Origin: Rhizobium lentis
Lineage (GTDB): Bacteria; Pseudomonadota; Alphaproteobacteria; Rhizobiales; Rhizobiaceae
Direction of reading: 5' to 3'
Assembly (NCBI RefSeq): GCF_017352135.1
Contig: NZ_CP071454.1
Span: forward strand, 1-64,000
Length of the DNA: 64,000 nucleotides
Notes under the pieces: model-generated
Told to the model about the DNA's origin: nothing
Database searches by the model: none
Seen by the model: the letters and a program-made list of their open reading frames with translations, nothing else
Shown: piece by piece, positions 17,817-27,459 of the stretch
Position numbering within the stretch: position 1 is the stretch's first letter
Layout of the letters: each line of letters begins with the position of its first letter
Program-made: the position numbers and the translations under genes

Positions 17817-18058
17817 TCCGTCTCCCGGCGTTCTCTCTAAGCAACGACTGCTCGCAAGCATCCGAGTCGTCAGCATGGCAATGTCGTATTGCATTGACCG
17901 CGCGAGGTAAACAGCGACGGTCCTTGCTCTTTGTCGCAGGCGGCGGAAGCGGCATGCCGGGAAGCCGGCATGTTCGGAAGCCGTCGAATCGTTGGAAACG
18001 AAAATGCGGAAATGACTGCAATCACCGCGAAGTCATCCGATTGGTTTTGCGGGCTACG

Positions 18059-19504
18059 CTAATTTTGCTGGAATTTCCGGTGGCCGGAAACTTCGGCGCC
18101 CGCCTCCTTCGGTAACTGGAGGAAGCGCAGCGACGAGACGATCCCCATCGCGCCGACCACGACGAAGGCCCACCGGAAATCGGCGAGAGCGAGATTGTCG
18201 GCGCCTCGGAGAGCCGAGGAAATGTTGAGCACCGCGGCAGCGACGGCTACGCCGAGCAGCATCGATACCTGCTGCAGCATGCTCGACAGCGTCGAGGCCG
18301 AGCTTCGCTGCGCCGGCCCGATATCGGCGAAGGCGAGCGTATTGAGCGCCGTGAATTCCATCGACCGCGACAGGCCAGCGAGAAAAAGCAGCGCATGCAT
18401 GAAAAAAGGCGGCGTGTCGGGCGTCAGGAAACCACAGGCGACGATCGAAAGCGCCGCGATCAGCCCGTTGATCCCGAGCACGGTGCGGAAGCCGAAGTAG
18501 CGCAAGAGCGGCGTCGTCACCGCCTTCATGCTGAAATTGCCGAGGAAATAAACGAGGAGATAGGTGCCGGCGGCAATCGAGCTCAGTCCGAAGCCGAGCT
18601 GGAACAGAAGCGGCAGCAGGAAAGGCGTCGCGTTGATCGCCGTCCGGCAGGCGGTGCCTGCCGAGAGCGTCGACATGGAGAAGGTCTGGACGCGGAAGGC
18701 CGAGAGATCGAGCAGCGGATTGTCAGTGGCGAGGAAGTGCCGCGTCGCCATGATCGACAGCACGATGCCGGCCGCCAGCATGGATAGGACGGGCCAGAGC
18801 CCGCCTTCCCATTTGACCGAAAGCTCAAGCGCGGCAAGCAGGAAGGTCAGCCCCGCCGCGCTCAGGATGAAGCCGAAGAAATCCAGCCGACCCGGATCGG
18901 TCTCGCGCTGTTCGGGCACGAAGCGCAGCACCAGCCCCATGCCGATGATGCCGATCGGAATATTGATCAGGAAGTTCCAATGCCAGCTGGCATAGGTGGT
19001 GATGAAGCCGCCGAGCAGCGGTCCGACCACCGGCGCCGTCAGCGCGGGCCAGGTGATCAGTGCAATCGCCTGGACAAGTTCGGACTTGCGGGCGTTCTTC
19101 AGCACGATGATGCCCCCGACCGGCGTCATCAGCGCGCTGCCCGCCCCCTGCAGTGCACGCCACAGCACGAATTCCGTCAGGCTGCCGGAGAGGCCGCAGA
19201 AGAGCGAGGCTCCGGTGAAGACGCCGATCGACACCAGGAAGACGCGGCGCGCGCCGAACCTGTCGCCGAGCCATCCGGAGAGCGGAATGAAAGCCGCCAT
19301 CGTCAGCATGTAAACGGTGATGCCGATGCTCATCGACACCGGCTGCACGTTAAAGCTTGCCGCCATTTGCGGCAGCGAGGTCGCGACGATCGTGCCGTCG
19401 AGGATCTGCATGAAGAAGGAAACGGCAACGACCAGTGCCACAATCTTCGCCTGGCGGCCGTTTGCCGCCTCTTGTCCCTGCTCGCTCGTCTCTGCCGTGG
19501 TCAT
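18059..19504 (-). CDS. DHA2-family (EmrB/QacA) multidrug efflux MFS transporter
   Basis: 481 residues with 14 predicted membrane segments. Motifs: FFMQILDGTIVATSLPQMA in helix 1, the GWLGDRFGARRVF loop, and motif C-like APVVGPLLGGFI. It exports hydrophobic drugs by proton antiport. It stands without an EmrA membrane-fusion partner, so export is probably to the periplasm only. The start at ATG 19504 (MTTAETSEQGQEA) fits the family; the longer frame upstream is arginine-rich noise. A terminator-like hairpin lies about 180 nt before the start, in the leader. Confidence 0.88.
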   Translation of the reverse strand: MTTAETSEQGQEAANGRQAKIVALVVAVSFFMQILDGTIVATSLPQMAASFNVQPVSMSIGITVYMLTMAAFIPLSGWLGDRFGARRVFLVSIGVFTGASLFCGLSGSLTEFVLWRALQGAGSALMTPVGGIIVLKNARKSELVQAIALITWPALTAPVVGPLLGGFITTYASWHWNFLINIPIGIIGMGLVLRFVPEQRETDPGRLDFFGFILSAAGLTFLLAALELSVKWEGGLWPVLSMLAAGIVLSIMATRHFLATDNPLLDLSAFRVQTFSMSTLSAGTACRTAINATPFLLPLLFQLGFGLSSIAAGTYLLVYFLGNFSMKAVTTPLLRYFGFRTVLGINGLIAALSIVACGFLTPDTPPFFMHALLFLAGLSRSMEFTALNTLAFADIGPAQRSSASTLSSMLQQVSMLLGVAVAAAVLNISSALRGADNLALADFRWAFVVVGAMGIVSSLRFLQLPKEAGAEVSGHRKFQQN

Positions 19505-19680
19505 GGATCTGCCAATGAAAATTCCGGATGACGCGGCAGGGAAGCGGGAGGAAGCCGATCGGAGATCTGCCGCGAGGCGAGCGCGGTTGAACCACGCACT
19601 GGCTGAATACGCTCGTTGCGTCAGGCCGGAAAGGCTAAATCTCGCACTACGCCGGAATATTCCCGAGGCCGGCATGGACA

Positions 19681-19711
19681 AAAGAAAAAGGCCCCACCGG
19701 AGGCGAGGCCA
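19681..19711 (-). terminator. Intrinsic terminator in the leader of the DHA2 exporter
   Basis: Read on the minus strand: arms GGCCTCGCC and GGTGGGGCC (with G-U pairs) around TCC, then CTTTTTCTTTT. It precedes the exporter start by about 180 nt. Just upstream in the same transcript is a second hairpin, CCGCTCC/GGAGCGG (19719-19741), and a third that reuses the same GGCCTCGCC sequence (about 19776-19787). So it may be an attenuator or the end of a short RNA. Confidence 0.5.
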
Positions 19712-19894
19712 AGTTTGAACCGCTCCCGGGAAAACAGGAGCGGCGTCGAGGTCCATAACTTGCGATCCATCCGCCGGCGAGGCCGGATTTCGTCGTATCA
19801 GTACGCCTGCACGGGAAATTTTCACGAGGCGCCCGGAGATTGGTCGAAACAGGGCCGGCAGCACCTGTGCGCCGCAGCACTAATATTCCTTGCA

Positions 19895-19936
19895 ATGTTT
19901 ATAAAATGAGCTATCACTAAACATATTGCTAAACAT
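19895..19936. promoter_or_regulatory. TAAACAT operator-like boxes before the ketose-transport operon
   Basis: ATGTTTA at 19895-19901 is the inverted partner of TAAACAT at 19918-19924, and a further direct copy TAAACAT lies at 19930-19936. The cluster is 90-130 bp upstream of the binding-protein start in an A/T-rich stretch of the 520-bp gap. It looks like a site for the operon's regulator or its promoter region; the protein that binds it is unknown. Confidence 0.4.
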
Positions 19937-20024
19937 GATGATTGAGGAGTTCATGTGAGCATTCTCTGAAACGGTTGAACATGCGACGCCGGTGGGGAGC
20001 CGGTCTTGGTTCTGGGAGGAACTT

Positions 20025-21350
20025 ATGCAGAAAACATCGAAAGCCCTTTTGGGGCTGGCCACGGCGTTCGTCATGTCGTCGGCATTGCCCAATCTCGCCA
20101 AAGCCGATGAACTTACGCTGTGCTGGGCCGCATGGGACCCCGCCAATGCACTTGTTGAGCTCTCGAAAGACTTCACCGCCAAGACAGGCACGCAGATGAA
20201 GTTCGAGTTCGTTCCCTGGACGAGCTACGCCGATCGCTTCCTTAACGAGCTGAATTCGCATGGCAAGCTCTGCGACCTCATCATCGGCGACAGCCAGTGG
20301 ATCGGTGGCTCGGCCGAGAACGGCCACTACGTCAAGCTGAACGACTTCTTCGACAAGGAAGGCATCAAGATGGATGACTTCGTGCCGGCGACGGTCGTCG
20401 GCTACTCGGAGTGGCCGAAGAACACGCCGAACTATTGGGCGCTGCCCGCCATGGGCGACGTCGTCGGCTGGACCTACCGCAAGGACTGGTTCGAAAAACC
20501 GGAACTCCAGAAGGAATTCAAGGCGAAATACGGCCACGATCTCGCAGCCCCGAAGACCTATGACGAGTTGAAGCACATCGCCGAGTTCTTCCAGAAGCGT
20601 GAGATCGACGGCAAGACCGTCTATGGCGCCTCGATCTATACCGAACGCGGCTCCGAAGGCATCACCATGGGCGTGACCAACGTCCTTTACGACTGGGGCT
20701 TCCAGTACGACAACCCCAAGAAGCCTTACGAGATGGAAGGCTTCGTCAACTCGGACGACGCGGTCAAGGGCCTCGAATTCTACAAGTCGCTCTATGACTG
20801 CTGCACGCCGCCCGGCAGCTCCAACGTCTACATGGTCGAATCCGCCGACGCCTTTAAATCCGGCCAGGTCGCCATGCAGATGAACTTCGCCTTCACCTGG
20901 CCCGGCCTCTACAAGGACGAGAAGGTCGGCGGCGACAGGATCGGCTTCTTCCCCAATCCGGCGGAGAAGGCGCATTTCGCCCAGCTCGGCGGTCAGGGCA
21001 TCTCGGTGGTCTCCTATTCCGACAAGCGTGAAGCCGCACTGAGTTATATCAAGTGGTTCGCACAGCCCGAGGTGCAGGCCAAGTGGTGGGAACTCGGCGG
21101 CTTCTCCTGCCTGAATTCGGTCGTCAACGCGCCTGATTTCGCCAAGAGCCAGCCCTATGCCCAGGCCTTCCTGGACTCGATGGCGATCGTCAAGGACTTC
21201 TGGGCCGAGCCAAGTTACGCCTCGCTGCTGCAGGCCATGCAGAAGCGCGTCCATAACTATGTTGTCGCCGGCAACGGCACCGCCAAGGAAGCGCTCGACG
21301 GCCTGGTGAAAGACTGGAGCGACATCTTCAAGGACGACGGCAAAATCTAG
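20025..21350 (+). CDS. ABC transporter substrate-binding protein (family 1, sugar/polyol type)
   Basis: 441 residues. Signal peptide MQKTSKALLGLATAFVMSSA with cleavage near AKA-DE, then a periplasmic binding protein fold (LTLCWAAWDPANALVELSKD, YWALPAMGDVVGWTYRKDWF). The start at 20025 follows a strong GGGAGGA box; the frame upstream is not family-like. It is the first gene of the importer/kinase unit. The organisation of the following genes matches the rhizobial glycerol importer, so a small polyol or ketose is the likely ligand (inference). Confidence 0.9.
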   Translation: MQKTSKALLGLATAFVMSSALPNLAKADELTLCWAAWDPANALVELSKDFTAKTGTQMKFEFVPWTSYADRFLNELNSHGKLCDLIIGDSQWIGGSAENGHYVKLNDFFDKEGIKMDDFVPATVVGYSEWPKNTPNYWALPAMGDVVGWTYRKDWFEKPELQKEFKAKYGHDLAAPKTYDELKHIAEFFQKREIDGKTVYGASIYTERGSEGITMGVTNVLYDWGFQYDNPKKPYEMEGFVNSDDAVKGLEFYKSLYDCCTPPGSSNVYMVESADAFKSGQVAMQMNFAFTWPGLYKDEKVGGDRIGFFPNPAEKAHFAQLGGQGISVVSYSDKREAALSYIKWFAQPEVQAKWWELGGFSCLNSVVNAPDFAKSQPYAQAFLDSMAIVKDFWAEPSYASLLQAMQKRVHNYVVAGNGTAKEALDGLVKDWSDIFKDDGKI

Positions 21351-21484
21351 TGCCGAACGGGACTGGCGGCATCCCTCTGCGCGCCATTCTCGCGAGGATG
21401 GCGGCCCGGATCGGCAGACGAGCCGGGCCGCAGGATCTTTCATATTCTAAAAGACCCGATACCCCGAAACGACCAGGTGAAAAC

Positions 21485-22453
21485 TTGACCATTTCCCATT
21501 CCTCCATCGTCGAGAAAGCCGCCGACGCGACAGCAAGGGCAACGCCGGCATCGTTCGCCCGGCAAGTCCGCGGCCTTTCCGACAGGGCGATCGCCTGGCT
21601 GTTCATCGCGCCTGCCATCACCCTGCTCCTGGCGATCAACATCTTCCCGCTCATCTGGGCGGTCTACCTCTCCTTCACCAATTACCGTGCCAACCGGCCG
21701 AATGCGCCGATCCAGAATGTCGGCCTTGGAAATTACGAGCGCGTTCTCAACGATCCCGATATTTGGCAGGCGATGCAGACCACCGCCCATTTCGTCTTCT
21801 GGACGATCCTGCTGCAGACGGTGATCGGTTTTGCGCTGGCCTACCTGATCGACCGCAAGTTTCGCGGCCATGCCTTCTGGACGACGATCATCCTGATCCC
21901 GATGATGCTGTCGCCCGCCGTGGTCGGCAACTTCTGGCGCTTTCTCTACGAACCTCAGATCGGCCTCTTCGCCTATGCCGTCTCGCTCGTGTCGGGCATT
22001 CCGACATCCGATGTCCAGATGCTCGGCAATGTCTCTCTGGCGCCCTGGGCGATCGTTATCGTCGATACCTGGATGTGGACGCCCTATGTGATGCTGATCT
22101 GCCTCGCCGGCCTGCGCTCGATCCCCGACTATATCTACGAGGCGGCCGAGGTCGACCGTGCATCGCCCTGGCGCCAGTTCTGGTCGATCACCGTGCCGAT
22201 GGCCCTGCCCTTCATCATGCTCGCGGTGCTTTTCCGCGGGATCGAGAATTTCAAGATGTTCGACATGGTGACGCTGCTGACCGGCGGCGGACCGGGCTCG
22301 GTCACCGAGGTCGCCTCGATCACGCTGAAGCGCGCCGCCTTCGAAAGCTGGGCGACCGGCCGGGCCTCGGCCTTCGCCATCGTCCTCTTCGTCGCGGTGT
22401 TCGGCCTCGCCAACATCTACGTCAGGGCATTGAACAAGGTGAAGCAAAGATGA
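21485..22453 (+). CDS. ABC sugar permease, subunit 1
   Basis: 322 residues, six predicted membrane segments and the EAA loop YEAAEVDRASPWRQFWSITV that docks the ATPase. The start is TTG 21485 placed after AGGTGAAAAC; the frame to the left has no ATG with a ribosome site. It follows the binding protein after 134 bp and overlaps the next permease by 4 bp. It should pair with the second permease to form the inner-membrane channel. Confidence 0.9.
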   Translation: MTISHSSIVEKAADATARATPASFARQVRGLSDRAIAWLFIAPAITLLLAINIFPLIWAVYLSFTNYRANRPNAPIQNVGLGNYERVLNDPDIWQAMQTTAHFVFWTILLQTVIGFALAYLIDRKFRGHAFWTTIILIPMMLSPAVVGNFWRFLYEPQIGLFAYAVSLVSGIPTSDVQMLGNVSLAPWAIVIVDTWMWTPYVMLICLAGLRSIPDYIYEAAEVDRASPWRQFWSITVPMALPFIMLAVLFRGIENFKMFDMVTLLTGGGPGSVTEVASITLKRAAFESWATGRASAFAIVLFVAVFGLANIYVRALNKVKQR

Positions 22454-23400
22454 GCGCCAACTCCGCCCATTCGGTCGTCGAGCCGAGCCTCAACAGCAAG
22501 CGCATCGCCGGCGCGATCGTCGTCCTCTATGCGCTGATCACCCTCATCCCGCTCGTCTGGATCTTCCTGACCAGCATCAAATCGCCGCCGGATTCGATCA
22601 GCTACCCCCCGAAGATCGTCTTCACGCCGTCGCTCGAAGGCTACTGCAATCTCTTCACCACACGCACGCGGCAGACACCTGATTATATCGCCTCGCTGCC
22701 GGCGCCGGTCGGCACCTGCGATGAGGTGACCCGCAAACGCAACATGGTGATCGCAGGCCCGTCGAACTTCGTGCCGCGCTTCGTCAACTCGCTTGTCATC
22801 GCCTTCGGCTCCACGTTCCTGGCGGTCTTCCTTGGCACGCTCGCCGCCTACGGCTTCTCCCGCTTCAGGGTGCCCCTCGCAGACGACCTGCTGTTCTTCA
22901 TCCTGTCGACGCGCATGATGCCGCCGATCGCCGTCGCCATTCCGATCTACCTGATGTATCGCGAGCTCGGCCTGTCGGACACGGCGCTCGGCATGATCCT
23001 GCTTTATACCGCCGTCAACGTCTCTCTCGCCGTCTGGCTGCTCAAGGGCTTCATCGACGAGATCCCGCGCGAATACGAGGAAGCGGCGATGATCGACGGC
23101 TATACGAGGTTGCAAGCCTTCCGCAAGGTAGTGCTGCCGCAGGCGACCACCGGCATTGCCGCGACCGCGATCTTCTGCCTGATCTTCGCCTGGAACGAAT
23201 ATGCCTTCGCCGCCCTTCTGACCTCGGGCGAGGCCCAGACCGCGCCGCCCTTCATCCCGACGATCATCGGCGAAGGCGGGCAGGACTGGCCGGCAGTCGC
23301 CGCCGGCACGACGATCTTCCTGATCCCGATCCTCGTCTTCACCATTCTCCTGCGCAAGCAGCTGCTGCGCGGCATCACCTTCGGAGCCGTCCGCAAATGA
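22450..23400 (+). CDS. ABC sugar permease, subunit 2
   Basis: 316 residues, MalG-type permease with six predicted membrane segments and the EAA loop EYEEAAMIDGYTRLQAFRKV. An insert of about 50 residues after the first helix (YCNLFTTRTRQTPDYIASL and following) sits on the periplasmic side. ATGA overlaps at both ends tie it to permease 1 and the small membrane protein downstream. Confidence 0.9.
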   Translation: MSANSAHSVVEPSLNSKRIAGAIVVLYALITLIPLVWIFLTSIKSPPDSISYPPKIVFTPSLEGYCNLFTTRTRQTPDYIASLPAPVGTCDEVTRKRNMVIAGPSNFVPRFVNSLVIAFGSTFLAVFLGTLAAYGFSRFRVPLADDLLFFILSTRMMPPIAVAIPIYLMYRELGLSDTALGMILLYTAVNVSLAVWLLKGFIDEIPREYEEAAMIDGYTRLQAFRKVVLPQATTGIAATAIFCLIFAWNEYAFAALLTSGEAQTAPPFIPTIIGEGGQDWPAVAAGTTIFLIPILVFTILLRKQLLRGITFGAVRK

Positions 23401-23615
23401 GCCACCTGATCGAGACACGCACTCGCACCACTGCCCGCCCGAAACGGCCATTCTTGCTGCGCCGCGGTCCGATGGAGAATATCGCCACCGTGCTGATCGG
23501 ACTCGGCTTCCTGATGCTGTTCCAGCCCTTCCTGCTGGTGCTCTACACCTACTCGCTGGTGACCCTGCTGATCGGCACCGTCATGTTCATCATTGTCTCG
23601 AAATTCCCGGAGTGA
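23397..23615 (+). CDS. Small two-helix membrane protein of the ABC operon (GlpU-like)
   Basis: 72 residues: a basic N-terminus (TRTTARPKRPFLLRRGP) and two adjacent hydrophobic segments (IATVLIGLGFLMLFQPFLLV and YSLVTLLIGTVMFIIV). In the rhizobial glycerol importer a small integral membrane protein, GlpU, lies between permease and other transport genes; this gene occupies the same kind of position. Its role may be assembly or stability of the transporter (inference). It is too small to be a shadow, since its frame is tightly coupled by overlap (4 bp) and spacing (3 bp). Confidence 0.75.
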   Translation: MSHLIETRTRTTARPKRPFLLRRGPMENIATVLIGLGFLMLFQPFLLVLYTYSLVTLLIGTVMFIIVSKFPE

Positions 23616-23618
23616 ATC

Positions 23619-24716
23619 ATGGCGGACATCCGGATCGAAAATCTCCGCAAGGAATTCGGCAGCTTCGTCGCCGTTGAGGATTCGAGCTTCACCGTTCATG
23701 ACGGCGAGTTCCTGGCGCTGCTCGGGCCTTCCGGCTGCGGCAAGACGACGACTCTTCGCATGATCGCCGGCCTCGAGTTGCCCTCGAGCGGCAAGATCCA
23801 TCTCGACGGCGAGGACGTCACCTTCAACCGCGCCAGCGCCCGCGACATCGCCTTCGTCTTCCAGCTCTTTGCGCTCTACCCGCATATGAATGTTCGCAAA
23901 AACATCGGCTTCCCGCTGCTGTCGCAGGGCATGCCGAAGGCCGAGATCCGTCGGCGCGTCGAGGAGACCGCCCGTCTGCTGCAGATCGATCATATTCTCA
24001 ACCGCTCGGTCTCTGGCCTTGCCGGCGGCGACCGGCAGCGCGTGGCGCTTGGCCGCGCCATCGTCCGCCGCCCGAAATGCTTCCTGATGGACGAGCCGCT
24101 CGGCACGCTCGACGCCGAGTTCCGCGAGATCATGGTCCATGAGCTCCGCGAACTGCACAACCGCATCCATGCCACCACCGTCTACGTCACCCACGACCAG
24201 CACGAGGCGATGGCCATGGCCGACAAGATCGCCGTGATGAACCACGGCGTCATCGAGCAGTTCGGCACGCCGCAGGAGATCTACGCCAAGCCGGCGACCA
24301 TGTATGTCGCCGACTTCATCGGCTCGCCGCCGATGAACTTCATGCGCTTCACCTCCGGCCTGAAGAGCGGCGACAGATCCATCCTGCTCGACGGTGTCAA
24401 TGTTGCCGTTCCCGAGATCCATCAGGACATGGCCGAGAGCGAACTGGCGCTCGGCGTCAGGCCGGAGCATATCCGCTTCAGCGACGCCTCGCCCCTTCGC
24501 GGCGCCGTCTATGGTAGCGAATATCTCGGCACCAACCAGGTTGTCGCAGTGGAAACTCCGGGCGGCCTGATCAAGGCCCGCGTTCCCGCCAACCGCAGCT
24601 TCCGGATCGGCGAGACCGTCGGCCTCGAATTCAACCCGGCGAACCTCGCGCTCTTCGACTGCGTCTCGGGCCGCGCGGTGCCATCCCAGCTCTATCAGGA
24701 GATCCGGCATGGCTGA
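23619..24716 (+). CDS. ABC transporter ATP-binding protein, subunit 1
   Basis: 365 residues: Walker A GPSGCGKTT (from about residue 37), Q-loop FVFQLFALYPHM, signature LAGGDRQRVALGRA, Walker B CFLMDEPLGTLDAE, H-loop VYVTHDQHEAM, then a C-terminal TOBE/MalK-like regulatory domain. The signature LAGGD departs from the usual LSGGQ. Together with the next gene it would form a heterodimeric ATPase, as GlpS and GlpT do in the rhizobial glycerol importer. It overlaps the next gene by 8 bp. Confidence 0.92.
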   Translation: MADIRIENLRKEFGSFVAVEDSSFTVHDGEFLALLGPSGCGKTTTLRMIAGLELPSSGKIHLDGEDVTFNRASARDIAFVFQLFALYPHMNVRKNIGFPLLSQGMPKAEIRRRVEETARLLQIDHILNRSVSGLAGGDRQRVALGRAIVRRPKCFLMDEPLGTLDAEFREIMVHELRELHNRIHATTVYVTHDQHEAMAMADKIAVMNHGVIEQFGTPQEIYAKPATMYVADFIGSPPMNFMRFTSGLKSGDRSILLDGVNVAVPEIHQDMAESELALGVRPEHIRFSDASPLRGAVYGSEYLGTNQVVAVETPGGLIKARVPANRSFRIGETVGLEFNPANLALFDCVSGRAVPSQLYQEIRHG

Positions 24717-25716
24717 TGTCGTCCTCAGAAATCTCAGCAAGCGCTTCGGCGACACCCAGGCTCTTGATGAGCTCGATCTTTTTATCCGCGACGGCGAATT
24801 CGTCGTGCTGCTCGGTCCCACAGGCGCCGGCAAGACCACGACGCTCAGGCTGATCGCCGGCCTCGAAAGACCCGACAGCGGCCGCATCGAGATCGGCGGC
24901 CGCAATGTTGCGGCCGAAGCGCCGGCCGGGCGCGACGTCGCCTTCGTCTTCCAGCAATATTCGCTCTATCCGCACATGACTGTTTACGAAAACCTCGCCT
25001 TCCCGCTGAAGGCGCCGGTGCGCAAGCTGAGTGCGGAGGAGATCGACCGGCGCGTGCGCGAGGTCGCGCGCATGGTCCGGATCGACCACAAGCTGGAAAA
25101 CCGGTCGACCAGGCTCTCCGGCGGCGAGATGCAGCGCGTCGCGATCGGCCGGGCGCTGGTGCGCCGGCCGGCGATCTATCTCATGGATGAACCGCTCTCC
25201 TCGCTCGACGCCAAGCTGCGCGCCGAACTGCGCCTGGAGCTGAAGCGCATCCAGAAGGAGCTCGGCTCGACGCTGCTCTACGTCACCCACGACCAGGTGG
25301 AAGCCATGACCATGGCCGACCGCATCGGCATCGTCGCCGAGGGCCGGCTGATGCAGGTGGGAACGCCGCGCGAGATCTACGGCAATCCCGCTAACCTGCA
25401 TGTCGCCGCCCGCCTCGGCCAGCCGCATATCAACCTTCTGCCGGCGGACCTGCTGCCCGGCGGCCGTCCGCCCTCCGGCACCAAAACCGTCGGCGCGCGC
25501 ACCGAACATCTCGATATCGTCGTTGGCAAGGATGCCAATGCCGAGGTCGACTGGATCGAGCATCTCGGCGACCAGAACCACCTGCACATCAGGGCTGGCA
25601 ATCACAAACTCGTCACACTCGCGGATCCATATCTGGCGATCGCGCCGGGCGACCGGATCAGCCTGACGCTGCGCGATCCGCTTTATTTCGATGCGGCTGG
25701 ACAGCGCCTATCGTGA
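24709..25716 (+). CDS. ABC transporter ATP-binding protein, subunit 2
   Basis: 335 residues: Walker A GPTGAGKTT, Q-loop FVFQQYSLYPHM, signature LSGGEMQRVAIGRA, Walker B IYLMDEPLSSLDAK, H-loop LYVTHDQVEAM, and a short TOBE domain ending at 335. It keeps a more canonical signature than its partner, so the two ATP sites of the heterodimer may differ in activity. It is followed after 51 bp by the fused kinase. Confidence 0.92.
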   Translation: MADVVLRNLSKRFGDTQALDELDLFIRDGEFVVLLGPTGAGKTTTLRLIAGLERPDSGRIEIGGRNVAAEAPAGRDVAFVFQQYSLYPHMTVYENLAFPLKAPVRKLSAEEIDRRVREVARMVRIDHKLENRSTRLSGGEMQRVAIGRALVRRPAIYLMDEPLSSLDAKLRAELRLELKRIQKELGSTLLYVTHDQVEAMTMADRIGIVAEGRLMQVGTPREIYGNPANLHVAARLGQPHINLLPADLLPGGRPPSGTKTVGARTEHLDIVVGKDANAEVDWIEHLGDQNHLHIRAGNHKLVTLADPYLAIAPGDRISLTLRDPLYFDAAGQRLS

Positions 25717-25767
25717 CCGGCAAACAAAATGATGATGGCATAAAAACAAACGGACGGGTCTCAATCG

Positions 25768-27408
25768 ATGAAACACTTCTTCAACCGCAGGGAAACCATC
25801 GTCACCGAAGCTCTGGACGGCCTGCTTCTGACGACGAGCAGCGGCCGTCTCGCCCGTCTCGACAGCTTTCCCGACATCAAGGTGATCCTGCGCGCGGACT
25901 GGGACAAGTCCGAGGTGGCGATCATCTCGGGCGGCGGCGCCGGCCATGAACCGTCCCATGCCGGGTTCGTTGGTAAGGGCATGCTGACGGCCGCCGTCTC
26001 CGGCGAAATCTTCGCCTCGCCGAGCGTCGATGCGGTGCTGACGGCGATCCGCGCCGTGACCGGCCCGAAGGGCGCCCTGCTGATCGTCAAGAACTATACC
26101 GGCGACCGCCTGAATTTCGGTCTCGCCGCCGAAAAGGCGCGCGCCGAGGGTTTCGACGTCGAAATGGTCATCGTCGCCGATGACATCGCCATCCCCGGCA
26201 TCAACCAGCCGCGCGGCGTCGCCGGCACGCTGTTCGTCCACAAGATCGCGGGCTATTGCGCCGAAAGGGGGGAGGACCTGAAGACGGTCGCGGCCCATGC
26301 CGCGGCCGCTGCCGGCGATATCGTCTCGCTCGGCATGTCGCTCTCCACCTGCAGCGTGCCTGGACAGGCGCATGAGGATCGCCTCGGCGCTGATGAAGGC
26401 GAACTCGGCCTCGGCATCCATGGCGAACCCGGCGCCGAGCGCATCGCGCTGCAGCCGGTCGCCGATATCGTCGCCACCATGGCGGCGCGCCTCACTTCAG
26501 CCTTGGGCGAAGGAGCAAACCACGCCCTCCTCATCAACAATCTCGGCGCCGTACCGCCGCTCGAAATGACGGTCATCGCCAAAACGGTGCTGTCATCGCC
26601 GCTTGGCCGCCACATCAGGCTGATCGTCGGCCCGGCGCCGATGATGACCGCTCTCAACATGAACGGCTTCTCGCTGTCGCTGATCCGGCTGGATGCCACG
26701 CGCGAAGCGGCGCTGACGGCAGCCGTCGAGCCGCATGCTTGGATGCCGGCCGTCGAACGCCATGAGATCAGGGTTATCGCCGCGCCGAGGACGGCGAGCC
26801 CCTTGAACGGCGCAGCTACTTCAAGCGAGAACAGCCGCAACCGGCGCCTGATCACGGCACTCTGCGAGCACCTGATCTCACAGGAAAACGAGCTCAACCG
26901 GCTGGACGGCCGCGTCGGCGATGGCGATACCGGCTCGACGGTGGCCGCAGGCGCCCGCAGCGTGCTTGCGCGCCTCGACACGTTGCCTCTCGATAAGCCG
27001 GCGGCAACGCTTGCCTCGCTCGGCGATATCCTCGGCACCAGCATGGGCGGATCGAGCGGCGTGCTGCTGTCGATCTTCTTCACCGCGGCGGCTAAGGCGA
27101 TGGCCGATAAAGCCGATATATCAGCGGCTCTTCTTGCCGGGCTCGACAGGATGACGTTCTATGGAGGAGCAGGAGTCGGCGACCGGACGATGGTCGATGC
27201 GCTGTCGCCTGCCCTGCAGGCGCTCGCGTCAGGGGATATCGCTGCCGCAGCAAGGGCAGCGGCATCAGGTGCTGAGTCGACGAAGATGATGACGAAGGCG
27301 AGAGCCGGACGCGCCTCCTATGTCGGCGAAAGAGATCTGGCGGGTGTCGCCGATCCCGGCGCGGTTGCGGTTGCCGGCGCGTTCGGCGTGGCGGCAAGCC
27401 TCGCCTGA
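25768..27408 (+). CDS. Fused DhaK-DhaL dihydroxyacetone (ketose) kinase, ATP-dependent type
   Basis: 546 residues. The DhaK domain (1 to about 330) contains SGGGAGHEPSHAGFVGKG and His218 (GLGIHGEPG), which binds the ketone covalently. The DhaL domain (about 350-546) has GRVGDGDTGST, the Mg-ATP aspartates, and GTSMGGSSG. The fusion is the Citrobacter/eukaryote type that uses ATP. Relatives with the same layout phosphorylate L- or D-erythrulose, so the substrate could be a tetrulose. It is the first kinase of two in this operon. Confidence 0.92.
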   Translation: MKHFFNRRETIVTEALDGLLLTTSSGRLARLDSFPDIKVILRADWDKSEVAIISGGGAGHEPSHAGFVGKGMLTAAVSGEIFASPSVDAVLTAIRAVTGPKGALLIVKNYTGDRLNFGLAAEKARAEGFDVEMVIVADDIAIPGINQPRGVAGTLFVHKIAGYCAERGEDLKTVAAHAAAAAGDIVSLGMSLSTCSVPGQAHEDRLGADEGELGLGIHGEPGAERIALQPVADIVATMAARLTSALGEGANHALLINNLGAVPPLEMTVIAKTVLSSPLGRHIRLIVGPAPMMTALNMNGFSLSLIRLDATREAALTAAVEPHAWMPAVERHEIRVIAAPRTASPLNGAATSSENSRNRRLITALCEHLISQENELNRLDGRVGDGDTGSTVAAGARSVLARLDTLPLDKPAATLASLGDILGTSMGGSSGVLLSIFFTAAAKAMADKADISAALLAGLDRMTFYGGAGVGDRTMVDALSPALQALASGDIAAAARAAASGAESTKMMTKARAGRASYVGERDLAGVADPGAVAVAGAFGVAASLA

Positions 27409-27459
27409 CCGGGTAAAGTTCGAGAGCCCGCGTGAGAAAGGGCGACAGGGAGGAAGGCA

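Noticed and set aside
19647..19895. 82-codon frame over the exporter leader
   Set aside because: Composition is arginine/proline noise, and the sequence is better explained by hairpins and a terminator.
19929..21443. 504-codon open frame on the minus strand
   Set aside because: Antisense to the binding-protein gene, which has a signal peptide, ribosome site and family motifs.
23100..24905. 601-codon open frame on the minus strand
   Set aside because: Antisense to permease and ATPase genes with Walker and EAA motifs.
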